Shown: positions 1 through 7,833 of the stretch, piece by piece
Layout of the letters: every line of letters begins with the position of its first letter
Position numbering within the stretch: position 1 is the stretch's first letter
Source of the DNA: JBGFRR01 sp041695045
Lineage (GTDB): Bacteria; Bacteroidota; Ignavibacteria; UBA10030
Reading direction: 5' to 3'
Assembly: GCA_041695045.1 (NCBI GenBank)
Contig: JBGFRR010000001.1
Span: 1-21,527, forward strand
DNA length: 21,527 nucleotides
Made by a program: the position numbers and the translations under genes
The notes under the pieces: generated by a model
The model's input: only the letters and a program-made list of their open reading frames with translations
Database searches by the model: none
What the model was told of the DNA's origin: nothing

Positions 1-10
1 ACGACAAGCC

Positions 11-16
11 AGGAGG
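11..16 (+). promoter_or_regulatory. Strong ribosome binding site of the IS-interrupted gene
   Basis: AGGAGG lies five bases before an ATG at 22. It is a near-perfect Shine-Dalgarno and supports 22 as the original start of the frame that the insertion sequence now splits. Since the insertion, translation from this site would read only 12 codons (stop at 58-60, inside the element). Confidence 0.6.
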
Positions 17-27
17 AACCTATGAGT

Positions 28-36
28 ATTTGGAAG
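28..36. repeat. Left target-site duplication of the IS (ATTTGGAAG)
   Basis: ATTTGGAAG occurs directly outside the left inverted repeat and again directly outside the right one. A 9-bp duplication fits the range of IS4-family elements. Confidence 0.9.
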
Positions 37-50
37 CACTGCTGTCCGGT
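37..50. repeat. Left terminal inverted repeat (IRL)
   Basis: CACTGCTGTCCGGT is the exact reverse complement of the right end at 1366-1379. The match extends to 17 of 18 bases if one gap is allowed (TTAAA against TAAA). Confidence 0.9.
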
Positions 51-1228
51 TAAAAGTTGAATAAAGACAGTTGTTTTATGTTGGTTTGCTCTGAGATTGT
101 ACACTCAGAAGCCGTAAGTAGTTGAGAAATGGACACTTTTTGAAAAAGTGAAACGCTCAAAATTTGCAGAATTGTGTAAAGCGACTGGTCGACCTTGAGT
201 TCCTTCTTGATAATGGCGACAAGAACAAAGACCGTGATGGCGATCCAGATTTGAGTCTTCACGGCATTGGGAGATCGTCCATAGAAGGCCTTGATGCGCA
301 GATGCTGTTTCACCCATTTGAAGAACAGTTCAATCTGCCAACGTGATCGATACAGTTGTGCGATGAGTCGCGCCTCAAGGAGAAAGTTATTTGTCAGGAA
401 GACGAAGGATCGATTCTTCTCGAGGTCGAAATATTTGATACGTCGGATGCGATCGGGGTACGCATCAAATGACTTTTGGATTGTCAAGACGATCTCTTGA
501 TCAACTCGAAGGCCACAGCGTTTGTCGACCGGATGGGATTCTACACAACGAAAGCGGAGCCGTCGTTTTGCGCGGATCACAAAGAATGCTTTGGCTCGAT
601 CAATGCGTTTGAGTCGTGCGAAATCCGTATAGCCACGATCCAGGAGATAAAAGGCGCCAGGAGCAAAGACCAATGCATCCAGCATGCGCACGTCATTGAG
701 GTTAGCGACAGAAACCCTTGAAAAGACAGGGAGATTTGCGTGCACGTCCAACAGTGTATGAAGTTTTACGCCCGCGGCTGTTTTCAGATGGTTCGCTGCT
801 AGGGCCCATGGGTAGAGTTGTAAACAGAGTTCAATGATCGTGGAGTCGAACGCATAGACTGCGCTGTCTACATCAGCGATGAAGCGATCATCACGATACA
901 GAACACGCGCCCGTGCAAGGAGTGTTTGCGCAAGCTCTTCGAACAGTTGCCACGGCCGTCGCTCGTTTGCCTCTGCCAGCGTCGAGCGCGATACAGTGGA
1001 TCGAAATCCGCAGTGATACAAATCGGACTCGAAGGCACGTAAGCATGTTTCGATGTCACGAAGGCTTTCACGCGAGGTTAGTTGCGCAAAGACCATGCAC
1101 AGCAACTGATCCCAGCACGAGAAACGCTTCACGTAGTGTTCTCCACGATGTCGGCGGACGATTGCTCGGAACTCGTGACGTGGTATGAAGTCCATCAGTT
1201 GAGAAAAGACTGTTCTACCAAAATGCAT
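50..1228 (-). CDS. IS4-family DDE transposase
   Basis: This 392-residue cut-and-paste transposase acts on the ends of the surrounding element. The N-terminal part (about residues 5-75, FSCWDQLLCMVFAQLT...) resembles the DUF4372 module common in IS4 transposases. The RNase H-like core carries D128 (AFDST), D197 (LLDRGY) and E300. E300 sits in a perfect YREK signature: Y293, R296, E300 and K307, with the family spacing Y-2-R-3-E-6-K. The frame is uninterrupted and full length, so it is probably active. ATG at 1228 is the first Met, and a GGAG stretch lies just upstream on the minus strand. Confidence 0.95.
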   Translation of the reverse strand: MHFGRTVFSQLMDFIPRHEFRAIVRRHRGEHYVKRFSCWDQLLCMVFAQLTSRESLRDIETCLRAFESDLYHCGFRSTVSRSTLAEANERRPWQLFEELAQTLLARARVLYRDDRFIADVDSAVYAFDSTIIELCLQLYPWALAANHLKTAAGVKLHTLLDVHANLPVFSRVSVANLNDVRMLDALVFAPGAFYLLDRGYTDFARLKRIDRAKAFFVIRAKRRLRFRCVESHPVDKRCGLRVDQEIVLTIQKSFDAYPDRIRRIKYFDLEKNRSFVFLTNNFLLEARLIAQLYRSRWQIELFFKWVKQHLRIKAFYGRSPNAVKTQIWIAITVFVLVAIIKKELKVDQSLYTILQILSVSLFQKVSISQLLTASECTISEQTNIKQLSLFNF

Positions 1229-1365
1229 GCCATCGCTCCTTCAAAATGACGTTGAATGAAGAAAAAACCCTCTTTGAAGATACGATGGAGTTGAAATCGA
1301 TTACAAGTCAAAAACCTTGTAATCCATTTATGTCAAAGAACTTACAAATCCTGCCCGGTTTGTTT

Positions 1366-1379
1366 ACCGGACAGCAGTG
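1366..1379. repeat. Right terminal inverted repeat (IRR)
   Basis: ACCGGACAGCAGTG is the exact reverse complement of bases 37-50. Its last three bases (GTG, 1377-1379) create an in-frame alternative start codon for the downstream part of the disrupted frame. Confidence 0.9.
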
Positions 1380-1388
1380 ATTTGGAAG
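1380..1388. repeat. Right target-site duplication of the IS (ATTTGGAAG)
   Basis: This is an exact second copy of bases 28-36, immediately outside the right inverted repeat. Confidence 0.9.
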
Positions 1389-1433
1389 CAACTGTTTGGC
1401 GGTAAGCCGAACCAGGGAGACAAGGGGGTCGTC

Positions 1434-1658
1434 ATGAAACAACATTCATTCTTGTACGTGGGATTGCTGCTGATGCTGGGCCTGAGTGCCTGCGGTAGCG
1501 GCAGTGGAGGCGGCAACACGCCACCTCCATCACCGCCGGCTACGCCGACGCCCACTGCCACCCCGATGGCCACGTCAGTTGGTGCACCCGCAGGCGATCC
1601 TGTAAGTGCGACCATCGGCGCCGCCGGTGGCAGCCTGAGCACGGCCGACGGCAAGTAA
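1434..1658 (+). CDS. Truncated lipoprotein remnant, possibly still translated
   Basis: This 74-residue product could start at the internal ATG 1434, behind a purine-rich AAGGGGG. It has a Lys-containing n-region, a Leu-rich core, a lipobox (LSAC) and a Gly-Ser-rich linker. A Pro/Thr-rich stretch follows, then a short piece reading PVSATIGAAGGSL, which in other lipoproteins opens a beta-sandwich domain, and then a TAA stop. The body of the domain is missing. Base composition is visibly richer in G+C than the next gene, which suggests a fragment acquired from elsewhere. No function can be assigned to what is left. It is the 3' part of the pseudogene annotated from 22. Confidence 0.45.
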   Translation: MKQHSFLYVGLLLMLGLSACGSGSGGGNTPPPSPPATPTPTATPMATSVGAPAGDPVSATIGAAGGSLSTADGK

Positions 1659-1714
1659 CGCAAACCGTTCGGCACACTAAGCATGACATCATCAACAACC
1701 GCAAGGAAAGCCTC

Positions 1715-2401
1715 ATGCCTCGTGGAAAACAGTCAAAAGGTAAATGTGCCTATTGCGGACAAGAGATAACAACAAAGAGCAAAGTGACAAAACACTTATC
1801 CGCTTGTCCCAAGCACCAGGCTATCATCGAAAAAGCCGAGCTCAAAAGAGTTGGAAGTGAAACGCTCTATCATCTTCGCGTGCAGGACGCCTGGCAAAGC
1901 GAGTTCTGGTTGGATTTGGAAATGCGCGGTTCCGCTACCCTGAGGGACTTAGATGGTTATTTGCGCGCTATCTGGTTAGAATGTTGTGGGCATATGAGCC
2001 GGTTTTCAACCGGGGGCTGGCGAAGAGAAGAAATATCCAAGAAGCGAAGAGCTGACGAAGTATTCCAGCCTGGAATCGAACTGACTCATATCTACGATTT
2101 CGGAACTTCATCTGAAACTCTCATCAAGGTGGTAGGGACACGGGAAGGCAAGCCTACTATCCTTCGTCCTATCGCACTGATGGCACGCAATCTGATGCCA
2201 GAAGCTCAATGCATAGCGTGCAAGCAGCCAGCGGCATGGCTGTGCATGGAGTGCATAATTGAAGAGGAAGTATGGGGGACATTGTGCGACGAACATACCC
2301 CTACGCACCCGCACAACAATTATGGTGAACCTATACGATTGGTGAATTCACCTCGATTAGGAATGTGCGGTTATGAGGGTCCAGCAGAACCGCCTTATTA
2401 A
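1715..2401 (+). CDS. Zinc-finger protein with pRiA4b ORF-3-like domain
   Basis: This 228-residue protein has three visible parts. Residues 11-31 form a C2H2/C2HC-like zinc knuckle (C11, C14, H27, C31). Residues about 50-145 resemble the plasmid pRiA4b ORF-3 / IS1096 passenger fold (PF07929): 'YHLRVQDAW', then 'ATLRDLDGYLRAIWLEC', then 'LTHIYDFGTSSETLIKVVG'. Residues 166-194 form a second Cys/His cluster (C166, C169, C177, C180, C191, H194). The pRiA4b ORF-3 family is widespread near mobile DNA and its biochemical role is unsettled, so no function is claimed. AAGGAAAG lies 4 bases before the ATG. The gene stands alone between a truncated gene and an empty stretch, which fits an accessory cassette. 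Confidence 0.75.
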   Translation: MPRGKQSKGKCAYCGQEITTKSKVTKHLSACPKHQAIIEKAELKRVGSETLYHLRVQDAWQSEFWLDLEMRGSATLRDLDGYLRAIWLECCGHMSRFSTGGWRREEISKKRRADEVFQPGIELTHIYDFGTSSETLIKVVGTREGKPTILRPIALMARNLMPEAQCIACKQPAAWLCMECIIEEEVWGTLCDEHTPTHPHNNYGEPIRLVNSPRLGMCGYEGPAEPPY

Positions 2402-2829
2402 GTCATCGGTCATCGTGGGCTAGAACCCGCACATGCAGCCGAGCGCGCGAAGCGAGTTTCTCATGTATCCCTGAGGTTCGGCGCGCCCGCTGATGCGAGG
2501 TGTCAGCTGCATGTGTCATTACACCGAAGCGACACACCCCTCAACATCACATCGGTGTGATGTACACATTCGGAACAAGTGGAAAACCAGATGACCTCAC
2601 TTTTCACACCGTTCAACGAGGACCGCTCGGTACGGCGACCGACATCGGCGATCCGATCCTCGCGTGGAATCAAACGCAGTTTTTTCCCTCTCCGCCGGAA
2701 TTGCGCACACCTTGTGATGCTTTCTCCTGCCGTAGTTTAACGCGGAATATTTTCTGGCTATTGAGCGGCGTACTCGTTATTTTTTCTCACCTGCGGTTAT
2801 CCTGACGCGTAAGACATGAACTGTTGCGT
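2402..2829. other. Intergenic stretch without a convincing gene
   Basis: The stretch contains a large imperfect inverted repeat (2430-2515) and a small perfect hairpin at 2544-2563 (ACATCAC, loop ATCGGT, GTGATGT). A 101-codon frame at 2500-2805 shows no recognisable protein features and is not called. No clear promoter or Shine-Dalgarno was found for the gene starting at 2830. Confidence 0.6.
2430..2515. repeat. Imperfect inverted repeat about 86 bp across
   Basis: CACATGCAGCCGA (2430-2442) and TCAGCTGCATGTG (2503-2515) are reverse complements with one mismatch. Between them are GC-rich segments that can pair partly (GCGCGCGAA against TTCGGCGCGC). The arrangement could fold into a long cruciform at the right border of the accessory gene. 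Its nature is unknown: it could be a recombination site, a REP-like element or a terminator. Confidence 0.5.
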
Positions 2830-3813
2830 ATGAACAACGTCCTCGTCACCGGTGGAACCGGTTTTCTCGGCTCCAATCTCGCCATTGCACTATTGAACGA
2901 AGGGTGCAACGTGCGGATCCTTCGTCGGGCGACCTCCCATCACCGTGCCATTGGTCATGCGCCGGTCGAGCACTGCACTGGTGATGTCCTCGACCCGGCA
3001 TCACTCCGGCGCGCTCTGCACGGATGCGATACGGTGTTCCACACGGCAGCGGTCATTTCCTATTGGAGAAAAGAACGAGAGCGAATGATGGAAGTGAACG
3101 TCGTGGGAACTCGAAACATGGTCGAAGCCAGTTTAGAGATGGGCGTAAGGAGATTCGTCCATACAAGCTCCGTTGCGGCCGTCGGCTTCCGCACGGACGG
3201 GGGATTGGTCGATGAAGGGACAGAGTTCAACTGGCATCTCTACGATGTCAGATACCGCATAGCAAAATATCGTTCGGAGCAAGAAGTGTTGCGTGGGGCG
3301 AAGCTCGGATTGCCCGCGGTGATCGTCAATCCCGCCGTTGTCGTCGGGCCGAGGGACATGAAGTTCCGAGGAGGTCAGATCGTGCGGGACGTCTACAAAA
3401 AGCGAGTCTTCTACTACGTCGATGGCGGAATGAATGTCGTCTCGGTTGATGATGTTGTGCGCGGCCACATCGCTGCAGCGCGACAGGGACGTATCGGCGA
3501 GCGGTACATCCTGGGGGGCGAGAACCTCACCCATCGTGCAATCTTCACCATGGCTGCTGAGGTAACGGGCGGAATCAAACCTCTCTTCCGTCTTCCGACA
3601 GGGTGTGTCCGCTTCGTCGCCTCAGTGGCTGAAGCTGTGGCAACGCTCCTCGGCACACGGCCGTGGGTGACGCGAGAGCTGGTGGCTGCGCTCGGTATGA
3701 CGTCGTGGTTCGACATTCGGAAGGCCAAGCGCGAGCTTGCGTATTCGGTAACACCGGTTCGCGCGGCATTAGAGCAGACCTTCGACTGGTATCGCCGACA
3801 CGGAATGCTGTAG
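2830..3813 (+). CDS. NAD-dependent epimerase/dehydratase, HpnA-like
   Basis: This 327-residue extended short-chain dehydrogenase has a Rossmann glycine motif TGGTGFLG (residues 7-14). Its catalytic triad elements are S113/S114 in HTSSVA and Y142-x3-K146 (YRIAK). The sequence closely follows the HpnA / dihydroflavonol-4-reductase branch. Phrases such as LPAVIVNP, VGPRDMK, VDDVVRGH and GRIGERYILGGENLT are typical of the hopanoid-associated sugar epimerase, which acts in the cytoplasm on a nucleotide- or lipid-linked sugar. Substrate is not deducible. An in-frame TTG at 2824 and an out-of-frame ATG at 2816 exist. ATG 2830 was chosen because it puts the glycine motif at the usual distance. No hopanoid gene is visible next to it. 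Confidence 0.85.
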   Translation: MNNVLVTGGTGFLGSNLAIALLNEGCNVRILRRATSHHRAIGHAPVEHCTGDVLDPASLRRALHGCDTVFHTAAVISYWRKERERMMEVNVVGTRNMVEASLEMGVRRFVHTSSVAAVGFRTDGGLVDEGTEFNWHLYDVRYRIAKYRSEQEVLRGAKLGLPAVIVNPAVVVGPRDMKFRGGQIVRDVYKKRVFYYVDGGMNVVSVDDVVRGHIAAARQGRIGERYILGGENLTHRAIFTMAAEVTGGIKPLFRLPTGCVRFVASVAEAVATLLGTRPWVTRELVAALGMTSWFDIRKAKRELAYSVTPVRAALEQTFDWYRRHGML

Positions 3814-3884
3814 CACATCCCGTTGCAGCCATCCGCTTTTTCTCCTATTTTGCGCTCCATTCTTCCATACGTCTTGTACTCTCT

Positions 3885-5180
3885 ATGAACACCAAACATT
3901 CTGACAAACTTTTTGCCGCTGCGCAGCGCGTGATTCCCGGCGGAGTGAATTCACCCGTGCGCGCGTTCCGCGCTGTCGGCAGGAATCCCCTGTTTATCAC
4001 ACACGCCCGCGGGCCGCACATCTGGGATGCCGACGGCAACAAATACATCGACTACGTTGGCTCGTGGGGGCCGATGATCCTCGGCCACGCACATCCGGCC
4101 GTGACGAGTGCAATCCGAAGGCAAGCGACGCATGGAACAAGCTACGGCGTACCGACGGAGCTCGAGGTCAAACTCGCCAAACTCATTACCGAGCTGATGC
4201 CGTCGGTTGAGATGGTTCGTATGGTGAACTCTGGAACCGAAGCAACGATGAGCGCCATCCGACTTGCGCGCGCCTTTACCCAACGCGAGACCATCATCAA
4301 GTTCGAGGGATGTTACCACGGGCATGGCGATCCGTTCCTGATTAAAGCCGGTTCGGGCGCGATGACGCTCGGCATCCCAGATAGCCCTGGCGTGCCGGAA
4401 AGCATCGCGCGACACACGCTCACGGCGCGCTTCAATGACCTTGAATCCGTCCGGCAACTTGTTCAACGGTCGCCCGGCCACATCGCGGCCATCATCGTGG
4501 AGCCGATTGTAGGCAACATGGGGTGCGTGCCGCCGAAGCCGGGGTTTCTCGATGGATTGCGTCGGCTGTGCACCGAGCATGGGATTCTGTTGATCTTCGA
4601 CGAAGTGATGACGGGATTCCGCGTTGCGTTGGGCGGAGCACAGGAACTCTACAACATCAAACCCGACCTCACCACGCTCGGAAAAATCATTGGGGGAGGA
4701 CTACCGGTAGGTGCGTATGGCGGACGAAGGGAGATTATGGAACTGATCGCTCCGTCGGGCCCCGTGTATCAGGCGGGAACGCTCTCCGGCAATCCGCTGG
4801 CGATGGCGGCAGGGTATGCTACGCTGCGGCGCCTCACGGGAAGCCGCACGATGTACAACAAACTCGAATCACTCGGACGGCTGCTTGAGGAAGGGATTGG
4901 AGAAAGTTTCGCCGCCGCAGGTGTTCCAGTGCAGGTGAATCGGGTCGGAAGTATGTTCACAGCGTTCTTCACTTCGACCGACGTTGTGGATTACGAGACT
5001 GCGAAAACATCCGACACAAAACGATTCGCGGCGTTCTTCCGGGGGATGTTGGAACAGAGCGTGTACCTCGCGCCGTCGCAGTTTGAAGCCGCGTTCATTT
5101 CCGCGGCGCATTCCGAACAGACGATCCGTCGCACCGTACGGGCGTGTCGGGTTGCCGCACAACATCTGCGCAAGGCATAA
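3885..5180 (+). CDS. hemL: Glutamate-1-semialdehyde 2,1-aminomutase
   Basis: This 431-residue, full-length PLP enzyme of the class III aminotransferase fold converts glutamate-1-semialdehyde to 5-aminolevulinate, the last step of the C5 route to tetrapyrroles. The N-terminus (VIPGGVNSPVRAF) is diagnostic. NSGTEATMSAIRLAR, the PLP-contacting FDEVMTGFR, and K267 in TLGKIIGGGLPVGAYGG, the lysine that binds PLP, are all present. The frame is open upstream to 3663, but that part overlaps the end of the previous gene in another frame and shows no homology. ATG 3885 gives the family's usual length. The gap of 71 bp to the epimerase suggests co-transcription or its own weak promoter. The gene is followed by a strong hairpin. 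Confidence 0.97.
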   Translation: MNTKHSDKLFAAAQRVIPGGVNSPVRAFRAVGRNPLFITHARGPHIWDADGNKYIDYVGSWGPMILGHAHPAVTSAIRRQATHGTSYGVPTELEVKLAKLITELMPSVEMVRMVNSGTEATMSAIRLARAFTQRETIIKFEGCYHGHGDPFLIKAGSGAMTLGIPDSPGVPESIARHTLTARFNDLESVRQLVQRSPGHIAAIIVEPIVGNMGCVPPKPGFLDGLRRLCTEHGILLIFDEVMTGFRVALGGAQELYNIKPDLTTLGKIIGGGLPVGAYGGRREIMELIAPSGPVYQAGTLSGNPLAMAAGYATLRRLTGSRTMYNKLESLGRLLEEGIGESFAAAGVPVQVNRVGSMFTAFFTSTDVVDYETAKTSDTKRFAAFFRGMLEQSVYLAPSQFEAAFISAAHSEQTIRRTVRACRVAAQHLRKA

Positions 5181-5184
5181 ATGA

Positions 5185-5217
5185 GAACGCCGCCCAGATA
5201 TTCCTGAGGCGGCGTTC
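5185..5217. terminator. Hairpin terminator after hemL, between convergent genes
   Basis: GAACGCCGCC (5185-5194) pairs perfectly with GGCGGCGTTC (5208-5217) across a 13-base loop. On the plus strand it is followed by a T-rich stretch (GATGTTTCTGTTT). It begins 4 bases after the hemL stop and lies 25 bases beyond the end of the convergent lipoprotein gene, so it may serve both. The minus-strand side lacks a clear T run. Confidence 0.75.
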
Positions 5218-5242
5218 GATGTTTCTGTTTGCTTCGTTCCGG

Positions 5243-7789
5243 CTACTGTACCACGGCGTCGAAGCTCAGGCGCAGGTCCTCAACGTTCGGCGCGTTGACC
5301 CTCACCGTCACAATCACACGCTGACCCACAGTTGCTCCGCCTCCCGTCGAGAGATCCGACACAGAGAAGGTGAACTGGGTGCGTTTCGGACCGGGATAGA
5401 TGACCCCGGGATAATTCGTTAATGTGTTCACACCTGTTGACGGGATATCTCCTGATGAGCCAAACCTGATGCCTGCAATATCGCTTGTGAATTCAAAAGA
5501 AACACCAAATGTTGTGCCCACCGGCAGCGGGTTGCCCCGAGCATCGGTGATGGTCAGGTTGATCGGCGCCGATGTGCCTGCTCGCGGAATAACTAATGGG
5601 GACGGAGGCAATCCGGTAATCGCAATCGGCCCGATTACCCAGTTCACCAACACGCTATCGGCGACGCGGACGCCATCGCGACCGATCGTCTGTGCAACCA
5701 CCCAGAAATGCCCGGGCCGTTGATAATAGGTTAACCGATTTGCCTTGGCAGTTCCCGCGGCGTCGGGGGTCGGATTGTTCTCGATCCAGAGCACAGAAGC
5801 CCGACCGTTCTCATCCGTATAGGCGGTTCCAAAATTCGCATTGCCGGTTTGTATTGACCCTGCCCACGTCTGGAAGTAGAGCGCTGTCCCCGCATCAACG
5901 GGGTTGCTAAACGTATCGCCCACTGTTGCCGTGAAGATCGAACCAAAGCCCTGAGGGTTTGGAGCGAAGGAGTATGCGTTGGTGATAAAGCGGAAATGAC
6001 TCTGAGCGGGGAAGCCTGAGTGCACGGTGACTTTCACCGGTTGTGACTCAAACACCCTCCCCCGTTGTGTTGTAATACGCGCCACCGCCCGAATGACTCC
6101 AGCCTGCGTACCGCTCACGATAGATGTTCTAAGCACACCGTTGTTATCGGAGCTATCGGCTTCCGGAATTGCCCGCGGGCGTGTACCACCGGAGATAACG
6201 GTATTCGGGAAGAAATCAACAATGAAACGAGCATGCACGCGTCGCACACCGTCAATGTTGACGCCGAGCGAGTCTTTCACTTGGAAAGTGAGCACAGCGT
6301 TTTCACCTAACTTTCCACCAACACCGGCTACATTGATGTTCCCTGTGCTGATACGATCCAAAAATACTTGTGAAGGCTCCCGCGCAGTCGGCGGGACAAC
6401 AACGACATCTTCTCGTTCGCGGACTGTGCCAACATATTTCCTCGTTACGTTGCCGTTCTGGCTTTGCACCTCGATCTTCACCTCAACTGGCCCAAATGCA
6501 CCGCCAACCACTCTATCACGCAACGTGACACTGAACTGAGTAAATGACTGACTTTGTGTATCTTGGAGATTGATATCGGTATCGCCACTGAGTTCAAGGT
6601 CTCCACTCCCAGGTCCAGATACCGAGACCTTGATCGTCGTGCCTGGAGAGAGTGGATTACCATTCGGGTCGGACACAGTATAGTTGAATGTGTGTGTTCC
6701 ACCATCAAGCACTTCAAACGTCCCATCGGGAATGCGGAGAACCGTCGGCCCACTAAAGATCACCGCAGCAGAATCGCGTACGCTGACGCCGCCTTCACCA
6801 ATCGTCGATGCAACAACCCACGCAACACCACCGGGCGGCATCGGGTTTCCCGTGATCAACTCAACTGAAGCGATGCCGTCCGCACTTGTTTCTGCGACGG
6901 GTTGGATAATTCCGCCATTCGTCCTGAAGTACACTGCGGTTCCCGCGCGTACCGGATTTCCTTCCTTATCACCAGCATAGACCGTGATCCTGTTACGGAA
7001 GCCCGCGATGACCCCACCCGGAACGTTGAGACGTTCGACGGAAATGGTGAAGCGCTGCTGCACCGGGAGACCGCCGGAAATCGTAACCCGCACGGGGCTG
7101 GATCGGACACTTATCTGTCCGACGGGCGCTGTTGCAACCACCTGCAAAACACCAGCGCGGGTTCCGCTTGTAACACGAGTGGTAACTCTGCCGGTCAGAG
7201 GGTCGGTTTCCGCCGAAACAGGGAAGATATATTCACCGCCGCCGGGTCCACCTTGCAGCACAAAATTCACAACAGCTTTGTTCGTTGCACCGACCGGCAA
7301 GCCCAAGGAATCACGCACTTCAAACGTCAACGTTGCTGTCTCATTCCCTCCCGACCCGCGAATCGAGATATTGGTTTCCGTTGCGCCGACGAGCACAATG
7401 CTGGCGGCGCGAGTTCCCCCCGTACCGGGGCTCGCGGCATCAGCTTTGAGCTTCAGCGTTATTGTGGTATCGCGACCCGGAGTCAGAGAAACATTCACTG
7501 TATCATTTCCAAAACCGCCGCGCGTGGCGATGACTTTGCCAACGTAGGCCGCCGTAAGTTGATAACGAAGAGTGAAGCTTCCGTCTGCTTTCGATGTATC
7601 ACGAGCCAGGCCGTTGATATCGGATACGATCGTGCCAGCAACGGGTGTGAGGTTATCGGAACGGATCACCGTGCCGCTGACCTTGGTCTCTACCGGTTTC
7701 TGGTCCTCCGGCTCAACGGGGGTCTGACAGGCCGACTGCAGCGCGAGCAACGAGATTGCCCCCCACAGCAACATCGCTTGAAGTTTCAT
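5243..7789 (-). CDS. Large lipoprotein with duplicated Ig-like repeat block
   Basis: This 848-residue predicted lipoprotein has a signal with lipobox LQSAC, acylated Cys21. Residues about 36-118 resemble a carboxypeptidase-regulatory-like beta-sandwich (VSGTVIRSDNLTPV...ADGSFTLRY). Two related blocks follow (about 130-456 and 475-848), each probably three Big_1/invasin-like Ig domains. Matching landmarks are LTFEVRDSLGLP / LTFQVKDSLGV, VTSGTRAGVLQVVA / VSGTQAGVIRAVA, and NPVRAGTAVYFRT / NPVDAGTALYFQT. The last shared landmark is VVASTIGEGGVSVRDS / VVAQTIGRDGVRVADS. It is the last gene of the pilus operon, 44 bp after the secretin, with GGAGA before the ATG. A surface adhesin or an accessory of the secretin or pilus is plausible but inferred. 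It is not a recognised Pil protein. Confidence 0.85.
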   Translation of the reverse strand: MKLQAMLLWGAISLLALQSACQTPVEPEDQKPVETKVSGTVIRSDNLTPVAGTIVSDINGLARDTSKADGSFTLRYQLTAAYVGKVIATRGGFGNDTVNVSLTPGRDTTITLKLKADAASPGTGGTRAASIVLVGATETNISIRGSGGNETATLTFEVRDSLGLPVGATNKAVVNFVLQGGPGGGEYIFPVSAETDPLTGRVTTRVTSGTRAGVLQVVATAPVGQISVRSSPVRVTISGGLPVQQRFTISVERLNVPGGVIAGFRNRITVYAGDKEGNPVRAGTAVYFRTNGGIIQPVAETSADGIASVELITGNPMPPGGVAWVVASTIGEGGVSVRDSAAVIFSGPTVLRIPDGTFEVLDGGTHTFNYTVSDPNGNPLSPGTTIKVSVSGPGSGDLELSGDTDINLQDTQSQSFTQFSVTLRDRVVGGAFGPVEVKIEVQSQNGNVTRKYVGTVREREDVVVVPPTAREPSQVFLDRISTGNINVAGVGGKLGENAVLTFQVKDSLGVNIDGVRRVHARFIVDFFPNTVISGGTRPRAIPEADSSDNNGVLRTSIVSGTQAGVIRAVARITTQRGRVFESQPVKVTVHSGFPAQSHFRFITNAYSFAPNPQGFGSIFTATVGDTFSNPVDAGTALYFQTWAGSIQTGNANFGTAYTDENGRASVLWIENNPTPDAAGTAKANRLTYYQRPGHFWVVAQTIGRDGVRVADSVLVNWVIGPIAITGLPPSPLVIPRAGTSAPINLTITDARGNPLPVGTTFGVSFEFTSDIAGIRFGSSGDIPSTGVNTLTNYPGVIYPGPKRTQFTFSVSDLSTGGGATVGQRVIVTVRVNAPNVEDLRLSFDAVVQ
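5246..7402 (-). repeat. Protein-level tandem duplication of about 330-370 residues
   Basis: Within the lipoprotein, residues about 130-456 (7402-6424) and 475-848 (6367-5246) align end to end with the same order of landmarks. They are joined by a short VVVVPPTAREPS linker. The DNA copies have diverged, so the duplication is old. Confidence 0.75.
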
Positions 7790-7833
7790 AAGGTGCTCTC
7801 CAAAAAACGAATATAGATTTCAGTGCGGATGAC

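Larger units (their letters stand above)
37..1379 (-). mobile_element. Complete IS4-family insertion sequence, 1343 bp
   Basis: The element has matching terminal inverted repeats, one full-length transposase gene on the minus strand, and a perfect 9-bp direct duplication of the flanking DNA. All of this points to an intact and fairly recent insertion. The transposase stop codon directly abuts the left inverted repeat. About 150 bp without a gene lie between the transposase start and the right end. That stretch contains a short CCGGT/ACCGG hairpin at the right tip and presumably the transposase promoter. Confidence 0.92.
22..1658 (+). pseudogene. Small putative lipoprotein gene split by an IS4-family element
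   Basis: The frame starting at ATG 22 (Met-Ser-Ile-Trp-Lys) is cut after codon 5 by an insertion sequence. If the element (37-1379) and one copy of the 9-bp target duplication are removed, the frame rejoins at 1389 and runs to the stop at 1656-1658, giving about 95 residues. The rejoined product has a roughly 20-residue hydrophilic leader, then a lipoprotein signal (MKQHSFLY..., lipobox LSAC), a Gly/Pro/Thr-rich linker, and the first strands of what looks like a ZU5-like or IPT-like surface domain. It stops there, so the gene was probably already truncated at its 3' end. Seen directly: the frame continuity and the duplication. Inferred: that it was once one gene. An internal start at 1434 is the alternative. 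Confidence 0.55.

Noticed and set aside
2401..2520. Integron attC-like recombination site
   Set aside because: The inverted repeat has a suitable size, but no GTTRRRY / RYYYAAC core pair was found in the right positions, and no integrase is present.
2500..2805. 101-codon plus-strand frame before the epimerase gene
   Set aside because: No Shine-Dalgarno, no domain, unusual composition, and it crosses the inverted repeat.
3663..3884. Upstream extension of the hemL frame
   Set aside because: It overlaps the 3' end of the epimerase gene in another frame. HemL homologues begin at MNTKHSDKL-like sequences, so ATG 3885 is the start.
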